DNA of 64,000 nucleotides, taken from Rattus norvegicus (lineage: Eukaryota > Chordata > Mammalia > Rodentia > Muridae). Shown piece after piece: positions 12,141-22,922 of this stretch. The notes beneath the pieces are model-generated. The model saw nothing but the letters and a program-made list of their open reading frames with translations. It was not told the origin of the DNA and made no database searches. Positions within the stretch are counted from its first letter, which is position 1. Every line of letters begins with the position of its first letter. The translations under genes were made by a program, and so were the position numbers. The DNA is taken from positions 16,312,501 through 16,376,500 of the forward strand of contig NC_086034.1 of the NCBI RefSeq assembly GCF_036323735.1, written 5' to 3'.

Positions 12141-12245
12141 AAATATACTACAAATATAGGGAAAGATTAATACAAAGATACAAACTATCAATGTGTTCTA
12201 GTTCATACCTATTTTGTGTTCTCCTAAAAGCAAAGCAAAGTAGAC

Positions 12246-12961
12246 TCAGCATAATAAGTAAAAATCTATTTGGTAAATTATTATATTTAAGAGTTCGAAC
12301 AAGCAGGAAGAAGAAAATTGAATGCAATGAAGAATGTGAAGTTCAAACTGTAAAAATCTGAATTTAAATCCCCATTGAAGTCCCTCCCTCCTCCTGGCAT
12401 GACCCGGCTCTAGAGCACCTGCTAGGCTGTGGTACAGTAGGTCTCCAACCTGGAGCTGGTTTTTGAGTTGGTGATAGTGAAATAAAAGATAGAGGGCCGC
12501 GTGCTTGTCCGAACCCCTGTACCAGGCCTGCCAAGAAAGGTCTGTTGTTCTCTCTGGCCTGAGATGGTGACTTCTGCAGGAGGATGCACTCCAGGACACT
12601 TCAGAAGACTTGCAAAGATAGTGGGCTTGAGGCTTCTGGAGGAGGTGGAACAGTGATTCTTCCCCCGTGTTCGACCCAGAGGGTACCAGGCGATGGAGAC
12701 ATTGGGGGTGACCCGGACTCCAGGGTAGCATCTCAAGTCTCTTCGAGCCTGGAGATTTTGAGCCGCCGTGGCACAAGGACCATGGTCAGCTCCGCTAGAA
12801 CTCCTTCATGCCTGCCTGGCTGCGCAGATTCAAAGCTCAAAATCCTTTTGTTGGTGCTTGTATTCACAGGTCTTTTCACAGAGCACTTGGTGGGCATTTT
12901 AGCCCTGCGCAGCGGGTCCCCAGATCACCCCAGCCTGCCCTTCTGCACAGCACTGGCCTGA
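12246..12961 (-). other. Unrecognised GC-richer block with overlapping short ORFs
   Basis: Less AT-rich than its surroundings, with a 176-codon frame (12246-12776) and a 104-codon frame (12422-12736) on the minus strand and a 125-codon frame on the plus strand (12584-12961). None gives a protein I recognise and there is no poly(A)/poly(T) edge. It could be a decayed processed pseudogene, an ancient exon or chance. I make no functional claim. Confidence 0.3.
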
Positions 12962-13068
12962 TCTCTTCTTAATGTTCAGGCTTACCCTTGTTTATCCCAA
13001 GCTGTAGAAAACCTGCTGGGAAACAGTAGGTATCTAATAAATGAGTAGTGTAAACAACTGATTGAGTG

Positions 13069-13182
13069 AGAGGGAGGGAGGCAGGAAGGGAGGGAGGGAG
13101 GGAGGGAGGGAGGGAGGGAGGAAGGAAGGAAGGAAGGAAGGAAGGAAGGAAGGAAGGAAGGAAGGCAGGCAGGCAGGCAAGC
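13069..13182. repeat. (GGGA)n-(GGAA)n-(GGCA)n purine tract
   Basis: About 110 bases of nearly pure purine on the plus strand: GGGA units, then GGAA units, then GGCA. Frames on the minus strand rich in Leu/Pro/Ser are artefacts. Such tracts can adopt triplex structures, which is general knowledge and not shown here. Confidence 0.93.
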
Positions 13183-13847
13183 AAATCCCATTGGAAAAAA
13201 AAGAGTGTCATTTCACAAGCCTAGAGTAAATTAAATGGTCTTCTGTTGTTAGAGTGAAAAATTACATGTAATTTTTTCTAGTAGAAGCCCATAAATACTG
13301 ATAGAACACAAACACTTTATGCCCAAGGGTCATGGGTCCAGTGAGCCTGCCCAGACTTGAAGACATTGGAAGCAAAGGTCAGTGTATTCTGTCTTAGGTC
13401 ACTATTGAGACAGAGATGTCTTGGTACAGCCCAAATTGCCCTCTAACACCACAGATCATCTTGACATGGATTTGCATAGAGGACGTATAATATATCTCAT
13501 TTCTGTCCTGCAACCTCAGCTTGATCAAAACCTCCTAAAAATTCAGTGAGAGTAATTTCTTTTCAATTATTTTCAAGAAAACAGCATTTAGACATACTGA
13601 TCTGCCACAGAATCTGGACCTTATGTCATTCAAATAATGCCAGTTAAACATTAAACCTCTATAAATGAGGATCTGGGGAAATGTTTGAGGCAGGTTTACC
13701 TAATGAAAGAGATGAGAGACTTTGGTATGGAGTGCCATGAAGATAAAGTCTAGACATTAAAAACACTTCTATGTCAAGAAATGGAAATGTTATTCTCTTG
13801 CCAATGTGTCAAATACTGACAAGCAACCATTAAGAAAAGTAACTGAA

Positions 13848-14584
13848 CCCACGGATCCCGGCCCGCAGCAGCTCTCTGCTCCCAAACCCCGTGGGAGAGA
13901 GACCTCAGTGCCTGGTCAGGTGGGCACTCCTGAAGCTGCAGAGCAGAGGAGACCACCAACACTGCCCACCCCTGCCCACATCCCTGGCCCAAGAGGAAAC
14001 TGTATAAGGCCTCTGGGTTCCCGTAGGGGAGGGCCCAGGAGCAGCAGGACCCCTGCGCCTGAGACACTGCCGGAACCTGAAGGAAACAGACCGGATAAAC
14101 AGTTCTCTGCACCCAAATCCCGTGGGAGGGAGAGCTAAACCTTCAGAGAGGCAGACAGGCCTGGGAAACCAGAAGAGACTGCACTCTGCGCACATCCAGA
14201 CGCCAGAGGAAAACACCAAACGCCATCTGGAACCCAGGTGCACGGAGGCTCCCGGAAAGAGCGGCGCAGATCTTCCCGGTTGCTGCCGCCTCGGAGAGGA
14301 CTTAGGCAGTACCCCACGAGCAAACTTGAGCCTCGGAACCACAGGTAAGACCAAATTTTCCGCTGCAAGAAACCTGCCTGGTGAACTCCAGACACAGGCC
14401 CACAGGAACAGCTGAAGACCTGTAGATAGGAAAGACTACATGCCCGAAAGCAGAACACTCTGTCCCCATAACTGGCTGAAAGAAAACAGGAAAACAGCTC
14501 TACAGCACTTCTGACACACAGGCTTATAGGACAGTCTAGCCACTGTCAGAAATAGCAGAACAAAGTAACACTAGAGATAATCTG
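13848..14584 (+). promoter_or_regulatory. L1 5' UTR / internal promoter region
   Basis: A GC-rich leader of about 740 bases before ORF1. L1 5' UTRs carry the internal Pol II promoter, and this is inferred from position. The motif CTCTCTGC-CCCAAA-CCCGTGGGAG occurs twice, near 13870 and 14101, about 230 bases apart, hinting at a decayed monomer-like repeat. Frames of 66-149 codons on both strands here are not supported as genes. Confidence 0.75.
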
Positions 14585-15706
14585 ATGGCCAGAGGCAAGC
14601 GCAGGAACCCAAGCAACAGAAACCAAGACTACATGGCATCATCGGAGCCCAATTCTCCCACCAAAATAAACATGGAATATCCAAACACACCAGAAAAGCA
14701 AGATCTAGTTTCAAAATCATATTTGATCATGATGCTGGAGGACTTCAAGAAAGACGTGAAGAACTCCGTTAGAGAACAAGTAGAAGCCTACAGAGAGGAA
14801 TCGCAAAAATGCCTGAAAGAATTCCAGAAAAACATAAATAAACAAGTAGAAACCCATAGAGAAGAGACACAAAAATCCCTGAAAGAATTCCAGGAAAACA
14901 CAATCAAACAGTTGAAGGAATTAAAAATGGAAATAGGAGCAATCAAGAAAGAACACAGGGAAACAACCCTGGATATAGAAAATCAAAAGAAGAGACAAGG
15001 AGCTGTAGATATAAGCTTCACCAACAGAATACAAGAGATGGAAGAGAGAATCTCGGGAGCAGAAGATTCCATAGAAATCATTGACTCAACTGTCAAAGAT
15101 AATGTAAAGCAGAAAAAGCTACTGGTCCAAAACATACAGGAAATCCAGGACTCAATGAGAAGATCAAACCTAAGGATAATAGGTATAGAAGAGAGTGAAG
15201 ACTCCCAGCTCAAAGGACCAGTAAATATCTTCAACAAAATCATAGAAGAAAACTTCCCTAACCTAAAAAAAGAGATACCCATAGGCATACAAGAAGCCTA
15301 CAGAACTCCAAATAGATTGGACCAGAAAAGAAACACCTCCTGTCACATAATAGTCAAAACACCAAATGCACAAAATAAAGAAAGAATATTAAAAGCAGTA
15401 AGGGGAAAAGGTCAAGTAACATATAAAGGCAGACCTATCAGAATCACACCAGACTTTTCACCAGAAACTATGAAGGCCAGAATATCCTGGGCAGATGTCA
15501 TACAGACACTAAGAGAACACAAATGCCAGCCCAGGTTACTGTATCCTGCAAAACTCTCAATTAACATAGATGGAGAAACCAAGATATTCCATGACAAAAC
15601 CAAATTTACACAATATCTTTCTACAAATCCAGCACTGCAAAGGATAATAAATGGTAAAGCCCAACATAAGGAGGCAAGCTATACCCTAGAAGAAGCAAGA
15701 AACTAA
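14585..15706 (+). CDS. L1 ORF1 protein (RNA-binding chaperone), intact
   Basis: A complete 373-residue frame from ATG at 14585 (MARGKRRNPS start) to TAA at 15704-15706. ORF1p binds L1 RNA as a trimer in cytoplasmic particles. Residues about 50-165 form a Lys/Glu/Gln-rich coiled coil in which a 22-residue unit recurs (QVEAYREESQ at 65, QVETHREETQ at 87, QLKEL at 109). The RRM follows at about 190-285 (NLRIIGIEESED) and the C-terminal domain at about 286-355 (ITPDFSPETMKAR, REHKCQPRLLYPAKL). Length is normal for rodent ORF1p. No stop or frameshift is seen. Whether it is expressed is unknown. Confidence 0.95.
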   Translation: MARGKRRNPSNRNQDYMASSEPNSPTKINMEYPNTPEKQDLVSKSYLIMMLEDFKKDVKNSVREQVEAYREESQKCLKEFQKNINKQVETHREETQKSLKEFQENTIKQLKELKMEIGAIKKEHRETTLDIENQKKRQGAVDISFTNRIQEMEERISGAEDSIEIIDSTVKDNVKQKKLLVQNIQEIQDSMRRSNLRIIGIEESEDSQLKGPVNIFNKIIEENFPNLKKEIPIGIQEAYRTPNRLDQKRNTSCHIIVKTPNAQNKERILKAVRGKGQVTYKGRPIRITPDFSPETMKARISWADVIQTLREHKCQPRLLYPAKLSINIDGETKIFHDKTKFTQYLSTNPALQRIINGKAQHKEASYTLEEARN

Positions 15707-15765
15707 TCGTCTTGGCAACAAAACAAAGAGAAGAAAAGCACAAAAACATAACCTCACATCCAAAT

Positions 15766-18700
15766 ATGAATATAACAGGAAGCAATAATCACTATTCCTT
15801 AATATCTCTCAACATCAATGGACTCAACTCCCCAATAAAAAGACATAGATCAACAAACTGTATACGCAAAGAGGACCCTGCATTCTGCTGCCTACAGGAA
15901 ACACACCTCAGAGACGAAGACAGACACTACCTCAGAGTGAAAGGCTGGAAAACAACTTTCCAAGCAAATGGTCAGAAGAAGCAAGGTGGAGTAGCCATTC
16001 TAATACCAAATAAAATCAATTTTCAACTAAAAGTCATCAAAAAAGATAAGGAAGGACACTTCATATTCATCAAAGGAAAAATCCACCAAGATGAACTCTC
16101 AATCCTAAATATCTATGCCCCAAATACAAGGGCACCTACGTACGTAAAAGAAACCTTACTAAAGCTCAAAACACACATTGCACCTCACACAATAATAGTG
16201 GGAGATTTCAACACCCCACTCTCCTCAATGGACAGATCATGGAAACAGAAATTAAAAAGAGATGTAGACAGACTAAGAGAAGTCATGAGCCAAATGGACT
16301 TAATGGATATTTATAGAATATTCTATCCTAAAGCAAAAGGATATACCTTCTTCTCAGCTACTCATGGTACTTTCTCCAAAATTGACCATATAGTTGGTCA
16401 AAAAACGGGCCTCAACAGGTACAGAAAGATAGAAATAATCCCATGCGTGCTATCAGACCACCACGGCCTAAAGCTGGTCTTCAATAACAATAAGGGAAGA
16501 ATGCCCACATATACGTGGAAATTGAACAATGCTCTACTCAATGATAACCTAGTCAAGGAAGAAATAAAGAAAGAAATTAAAGACTTTTTAGAATTTAATG
16601 AAAATGAAGGTACAACATACCCAAACTTATGGGACACAATGAAAGCTGTGCTAAGAGGAAAACTCATAGCGCTGTGTGCCTGCAGAAAGAAAAAGGAAAG
16701 AGCATATGTCAGCAGCTTGACAGCACACCTAAAAGCTCTAGAGCAAAAAGAAGCAAATACACCCAGGAGGAGTAGAAGGCAGGAAATAATCAAACTCAGA
16801 GCTGAAATCAACCAAGTAGAAACAAAAAGGACCATAGAAAGAATCAACAGAACCAAAAGTTGGTTCTTTGAGAAAATCAACAAGATAGATAAACCCTTAG
16901 CCAGACTAACGAGAGGACCCAGAGAGTGTGTCTAAATTAACAAATCAGAAATGAAAGGGGAGACATAACTACAGATTCAGAGGAAATTCAAAAAAACATC
17001 AGATCTTACTATAAAAGCCTATATTCAACAAAACTTGAAAATCTACAGGAAATGGACAATTTCCTAGACAAATACCAGGTACCCAAGTTAAGTCAGGAAC
17101 AGATAAACCAGTTACAGAACCCCATAACTCCTAAGGAAATAGAAGCAGTCATTAAAGGTCTCCCAACCAAAAAGAGCCCAGGTCCAGACGGGTTTAGTGC
17201 AGAATTCTATCAAGCCTTCATAGAAGACCTCCTACCAATATTATCCAAACTATTCCACAAAATTGAAACAGATGGATCACTCCCGAATTCCTTCTATGAA
17301 GCCACAATTACTCTTATACCTAAACCACAGAAAGACCCAACAAAGAAAGAGAACTTCAGACCAATTTCCCTTATGAATATCGACGCAAAAATACTAATAA
17401 AATTCTGGCAAACCGAATCCAAAAGCACATCAAAACAATCATCCACCATGATCAAGTAGGCTTCATCCCAGGCATGCAGGGATGGTTTAATATACGGAAA
17501 ACCATCAACGTGATCCATTATATAAACAAACTGAAAGAACAAAACCACATGATCATTTCATTAGATGCTGAGAAAGCATTTGACAAAATTCAACACCCCT
17601 TCATGATAAAAGTCCTGGAACGAATAGGAATTCAAGGCCCATACCTAAACATAGTAAAAGCCATATAGAGCAAACCAGTTGCTAACATTAAACTAAATGG
17701 AGAGAAACTTGAAGCAATCCCACTAAAACCAGGGACTAGACAAGGCTGCCCACTCTCTCCCTACTTATTCAATAGAGTTCTTGAAGTTCTAGCCAGAGGA
17801 ATCAGACAACAAAAGGAGGTCAAGGGGATACAGATCGGAAAGGAAGAAGTCAAAATATCACTATTTGCAGATGATATGATAGTTTATTTAAGTGATCCCA
17901 AAAGTTCCACCAGAGAACTACTAAAGCTGATAAACAACTTCAGCAAAGTGGCTGGGTATAAAATTAACTCAAATAAATCAGTAGCCTTCCTCTACACAAA
18001 AGAGAAACAAGCCGAGAAAGAAATTAGGGAAACGACACCCTTCATAATAGACCCAAATAATATAAAGTACCTCGGTGTGACTTTAAACAAGCAAGTAAAA
18101 GATCTGTACAATAAGAACTTCAAGACACTGAGGAAAGAAATTGAAGAAGACCTCAGAAGATGGAAAGATCTCCCATGCTCATGGATTGGCAGGATTAATA
18201 TAGTAAAAATGGCCATTTTACCAAAAGCGATCTACAGATTCAATGCAATCCCCATCAAAATACCAATCCAATTCTTCAAAGAGTTAGACAGAACAATTTG
18301 CAAATTCATCTGGAATAACAAAAAACCCAGGATAGCTAAAACTATCCTCAACAATAAAAGGACTTCAGGGGGAATCACTATCCCTGAACTCAAGCAGTAT
18401 TACAGAGCAATAGTAATAAAAACTGCATGGTATTGGTACAGAGACAGACAGATAGACCAATGGAATAGAATTGAAGACCCAGAAATGAACCCACACACCT
18501 ATGGTCACTTGATTTTTGACAAAGGAGCCAAAACCATTCAATGGAAAAAAGATAGCATTTTCAGCAAATGGTGCTGGTTCAACTGGAGGGCAACATGTAA
18601 AAGAATGCAGATTGATCCATGCTTATCACCCTGTACAAAGCTTAAGTCAAAGTGGACCAAGGACCTCCACATCAAACCTGATACACTCAAACTAATAGAA

Positions 18701-19591
18701 GAAAAACTAGGGAAGCATCTGGAACACATGGGCACTGGAAAAAATTTCCTGAACAAAACACCAATGGCTTATGCTCTAAGATCAAGAATCGACAAATGGG
18801 ATCTCATAAAACTGCAAAGCTTTTGTAAGGCAAAGGACACTGTGGTTAGGACAAAACGGCAACCAACAGATTGGGAAAAGATCTTTACCAATCCTACAAC
18901 AGATAGAGGCCTTATATCCAAAATATACAAAGAACTCAAGAAGTTAGACCGCAGGGAGACAAATAACCCTATTAAAAAATGGGGTTCAGAGCTAAACAAA
19001 GAATTCACAGCTGAGGAATGCTGAATGGCTGAGAAACACCTAAAGAAATGTTCAACATCTTTAGTCATAAGGGAAATGCAAATCAAAACAACCCTGAGAT
19101 TTCACCTCACACCAGTGAGAATGGCTAAGATCAAAAACTCAGGTGACAGCACATGCTGGCGAGGATGCAGAGAAAGAGGAACACTCCTCCATTGTTGGTG
19201 GGATTGCAGACTGGTAAAACCATTCTGGAAATCAGTCTGGAGGTTCCTCAGAAAATTGGACTTTGAACTGCCTGAGGATCCAGCTATACCTCTCTTGGGC
19301 ATATACCCAAAAGATGCCCCAACGTATAAAAAAGACACGTGCTCCACTATGTTCATCGCAGCCTTATTTATAATACCCAGAAGCTGAAAAGAACCCAGAT
19401 GCCCTTCAACAGAGGAATGGATACAGAAAATGTGGTACATCTACACAATGGAATATTACTCAGCTATCAAAAACAACGGCTTTATGAAATTCGTAGGCAA
19501 ATGGTTGGAACTGGAAAATATCATCCTGAGTGAGCTCACCCAAACACAGAAAGACATACATGGTATGCACTCATTGATAAGTGGGTATTAG
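15766..19591 (+). pseudogene. L1 ORF2 (endonuclease / reverse transcriptase), disrupted
   Basis: The first ATG in frame is 15766 and the natural stop is 19589-19591, about 1275 codons once two lost bases are allowed for. Endonuclease residues survive: SLNINGLN, QETHL, GDFNTPL, KIDHI, SDHHG. The RT active site reads FADD at 17864-17875. The C-terminal Cys cluster C-x3-C-x7-H-x4-C spans 19154-19207. Lesions: stop TAA at 16933 (from CAA), one base lost near 16941-16945, one base lost near 17393-17400, stop TAG at 17666, stop TGA at 19022 (CGA context), stop TGA at 19385 (from TGG). The endonuclease part stays open to 16932 (389 codons). Confidence 0.96.
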
Positions 19592-20298
19592 CCCAAATGC
19601 TTGAATTACCCTAGATGCCTAGAACAAATGAAACTCAAGACGGATGTTCAAAATGTGAATGCTTCACTCCTTCTCTAAAAGGGGAACAAGAATACCCTTG
19701 GCAGGGAAGAGAGAGGCAAAGATTAAAACAGAGACTGAAGGAACTCCCATTCAGAGCCTGCCCCACATGTGGCCCATGCATAGACAGCCATCTAATTAGA
19801 CAAGATGGATGAAGCAAAGAAGTGCAGGCCAATAGGAGCCAGATGTAAATCTCTCCTGAGAGACACAGCCAGAATATAACAAACACAGAGGCGAATGCCA
19901 GCAGCAAACCACTGAACTTAGAATAGGACCCCTGTTGAAGGAATCAGAGAAAGAACTGGAAGAGCTTGAAGGGGCTCGAGACCCCATATGTACAACAATG
20001 CCAAGCAACCAGAGCTTCCAGGGACTAAGCCACTACCTAAAGACTATGCATGGACTGACCCTGGACTCTGACCTCATAGGTAGCAATGAATATCCTAGTA
20101 AGAGCACCAGTGGAAGGGGAAGCCCTGGGTCCTGCTAAGACTGAACCCCCAGTGAACTAGACTGTTGGGGGGAGGGCGGCAATGGGGGGAGGGTTGGGAG
20201 GGGAACACCCATAAGGAAGGGGAGGGGGGAGGGGGATGTTTGCCCGGAAACCAAGAATTATTATTAAGTATTAAATAAATTAAAAAAAATGAAAAAAA
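19592..20298 (+). other. L1 3' UTR with G-rich polypurine tract and A-rich tail
   Basis: Non-coding tail after ORF2. It holds the G-run block at about 20165-20240 (GGGGGGAGGG repeats), typical of rodent L1 and potentially quadruplex-forming, and ends in an AT-rich tail just before the second copy of the target-site duplication. Short frames on both strands recur in every L1 copy of this window and are not genes. Confidence 0.9.
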
Positions 20299-20628
20299 AA
20301 GAAAAGTAACTGAATTAGTGACATACTCTTAGACCAATCAGCTAGCAACAATCTCACTCCTTGGTTTGCTTGTAGGAGTTAGCCAATCATAGACAGGCCA
20401 AGCCCTTATAAAGAAAGCCATTCATCGAGTGTCTCATTCTGGTGGCCTAATTTTGACTCAGCAGTGCTAATCTTCAAATACACCAATAAAGATATAATCA
20501 ATTCCTGGTAAAATTCTCCTGTAAGGTCACTCTAGCTTTGTGGACAAGTTCATTTCCTCCTTATGAACAATACGGAGGGTCATTTTGCTTCGGGTAAGTG
20601 ATCATGTGCTGTTTATTTAAAACTTTTC

Positions 20629-20875
20629 AACCACCAGGGTAGAGAAATAGGCCAGTAGATAAAGTACTTTATATGCATGCAAGAGAGCCTGTCGTGGCAC
20701 GTGAGTGCAGTCCCAGGTCTCTGGTGGAAGAAACGTGAGGATCTGTTGAGGCTCACTGGTGAGCCAGTCTAGAATACCAGTCAAGTTTCAGACTAGTCAG
20801 AGATCCTGTCCCAAAATACAAGGAAGACGGCAGCTTGAGAAATGTTGTCTGAGGTTATTCCCTAGCCTCCACATG
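20629..20875 (+). repeat. B4/RSINE1-type SINE
   Basis: The order CCAGTAGATAAAGTACTTT, GGCACGTGAGTGCAGTCCCAGG, GAGGCTCACTGGTGAGCCAGTCTAG, CAGAGATCCTGTCCCAAAATACAAGG and CTAGCCTCCACATG matches RSINE1/B4, which typically ends in a CA tail. The long CA array follows directly. Confidence 0.75.
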
Positions 20876-20920
<45 letters not shown>

Positions 20921-21054
20921 ACACACACATTCACACATTACACACACACAGACACACACATTCAGACATTACACACATACACACACACATTCAGACATTA
21001 CACACACACACACATTCAGACATTACACACATACACACACACATTCACACATTA

Positions 21055-21092
<38 letters not shown>
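20876..21092. repeat. (CA)n array with higher-order ATTCAGACATTA units
   Basis: Pure CA at both ends. The middle has five ATTC(A)(C/G)ACATTA motifs at about 20929, 20960, 20989, 21014 and 21043, spaced 25-31 bases within CACACA/CATACA spacers. It began as the CA tail of the SINE to its left. The 99-codon His/Thr frame through it is an artefact. Confidence 0.93.
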
Positions 21093-21098
<6 letters not shown>

Positions 21099-22426
21099 TC
21101 TCATTCATTCCGATAGTATCTTATTCTATGTTCATTGTCACTTGACAGGGACAGACACAGTGGAAAGCAATTAAGTTTAGTGGTTTTCAAATCTTGATCA
21201 ACTGCAAATTCCTACATTGTATGCATGTATATGTAAACTCTGTAATGCCAAGACCTGTGCGGAAGTATTGTGATGCAATTTTGGACAATGATTATTTATC
21301 AAGTAAGGAAAATATCTTCTCTACTGACTCCAATAGGACTCATTTTCTGGTACACAAAATGAAAAGTGAAGATGTGTTCTAACAATAAGTAATTGTTACT
21401 CAGTGTTGGATCATGGGTATCAGATAGATGGAAACAAAAATAAAATGACAGAAAGCTTAAGAGGCATACAATTTCCTCAAATATATCCAAAGGCAGTGAA
21501 AAATAATGTTTTATTACAATAAACTTAGGAGAAAACTATGACAGAAGTTGCAGTGCCTTCCCATTCTATCAGCTCCTAAAACTGTGTGAGCATATTGCTA
21601 CTGTATTCTTTGATTCCCAAAATGCAAGCAAACTTTCAAATGCCAAGATCAAATCTACTGCAATAACAAAGAAATGTTAAGAGCTCTGCTTGCTGCTACA
21701 GAGATTATCAGGATCTAAATGTCTTGGCTTCTCATGATTGCCTGATCAGGGATAAAACCCTGCCGCATGCACAACTTTTCCTAAGAAGGCTGGTGTATAA
21801 GGCTGTCAAGCAAAATCCAAACAATGAATAAAAAGAGCATTTTGTAGCAATTTCTGTAAATAAAGAGTTAATAAAATCTTGTATTACTTCAGTGGAGATA
21901 ATACAAGTATAAATAATGCTTACTCAGAGTTAAAGCAAGACATAAATGAGTCTATCAAACCCATTGGCTATTCTCTCTCTCTCTCTCCCCCTCCCCCTCC
22001 CTCCCTCCCTCTGTCCTTGTTTCTCAGTATGTGTGTGCACATAATAGAGCAGAGATCAACATTGAAAGTCTTCTTCAATTGCCCTCTACTTTATCTTTGA
22101 GAAAAGACCTGTCTGTGATCCTGAAACTCTAGATGAGCTACAGGTGAGCTGGCTATCAAGCCCGAGTGATACTCCTGCCTCTGACTTCCTAGTGCAGGTT
22201 TATACATGTACAAGATGACAGGACAGCTAAACTCAAATACTCAGGATTACACAAGTACTTTACCAACTGCAGTATCCCCCAACCTCCACAATCTTCTGAA
22301 AAATGTGTTATTAGTATACATTACTATATGTAACAACGGGTTTATTATTACAGTTTTATATATTTTAATGTCTTTTTATCATATCCACACCTTATTACCT
22401 TCTCTTATCTCCCTCTCATTCCTGCT
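21093..22426. other. Unique sequence, no gene seen
   Basis: AT-rich with short frames only. A CT/CCCTCC pyrimidine run lies near 21973-22013. Confidence 0.45.
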
Positions 22427-22922
22427 ATGAGAGGCCAAACCTATGCCATATTGGGACTGCCTTCCATTTTAAATAAAAGAAAAAAGCCTGAGAACTTGAG
22501 CTGCAGCAGAACCCAAGCTGCACCCACAGAAAGGACCTCGCTGGTTGTCCTTGGCCAGAGTTACTCTCTAGCTACTTCCTAGCAACAGTTAATCAAAGAC
22601 TAGTCTGATTGTTTCAGATGTACTATCAGAGAATTTGTGATTGTATATGGCCTTGCTTCAGAGCACCCACCTGTTAGCTTATAGTCGTTCTATTAGAAGT
22701 TTACCACACTGGACACCCCTTCCCTTACGCCCTCACTTGCTCCCATTTTCCTATAAAACTTGTCCTGCTGAGGGTTCAAGGCTGCTCCTCCTACCCTTCC
22801 CATCCTACTGTGTCACAGTTGAGTTTGAGGAGAGCCCAAGCCCAATTTTGTAATAGAGACCCTAATGCTATTATGGCTCCTTAGTGCTCTTTTGGGGTTC
22901 ACTAATGCTTCCTGGCACCACA
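22427..22922 (+). repeat. Possible solitary retroviral LTR
   Basis: It begins TGAGAGGCC and ends CCTGGCACCACA (TG...CA). It contains AATAAAAG near 22473, a TATA-like CCTATAAAACTTG near 22750 and, downstream, CTCCTCCTACCC and a TGCTCTTTTGGGGTTCAC stretch, an arrangement seen in rodent ERV LTRs. No duplicate LTR and no clear short duplication was found, so this is a candidate only. Confidence 0.35.

Larger units (their letters stand above)
13848..20298 (+). mobile_element. Full-length LINE-1 with 16-bp target-site duplication
   Basis: The element has 5' UTR, ORF1, ORF2, G-rich 3' UTR and an A-rich tail in order, about 6.45 kb. The 16-bp duplication AAGAAAAGTAACTGAA lies at 13832-13847 and again at 20299-20314, with no mismatch. 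The insertion point reads TT|AAGA, close to the L1 endonuclease preference TT|AAAA. ORF1 is open. ORF2 carries six small lesions, so the copy cannot mobilise itself. Exact flanks and one long ORF suggest a fairly recent, rat-lineage insertion. Confidence 0.97.

Noticed and set aside
12246..12961. A gene on the minus strand (176- and 104-codon ORFs)
   Set aside because: Overlapping frames on both strands, no recognisable domain and no splice or poly(A) context. Kept only as an unassigned block.
13774..14458. Proteins encoded antisense to the L1 5' UTR (up to 149 codons)
   Set aside because: The same frames recur at 43477-44071 because the L1 5' UTR is repeated; GC-rich text gives long chance frames.
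20929..21060. CRISPR-like spaced repeats
   Set aside because: The 'spacers' are CA and CATA microsatellite, unit spacing varies, and the context is mammalian.
20875..21174. 99-codon His/Thr repeat protein
   Set aside because: Translation of a CA microsatellite. The same reasoning excludes the Leu/Pro frame at 12969-13211, the Cys/Val frame at 46668-47018 and the Arg/Glu frame at 43145-43354.
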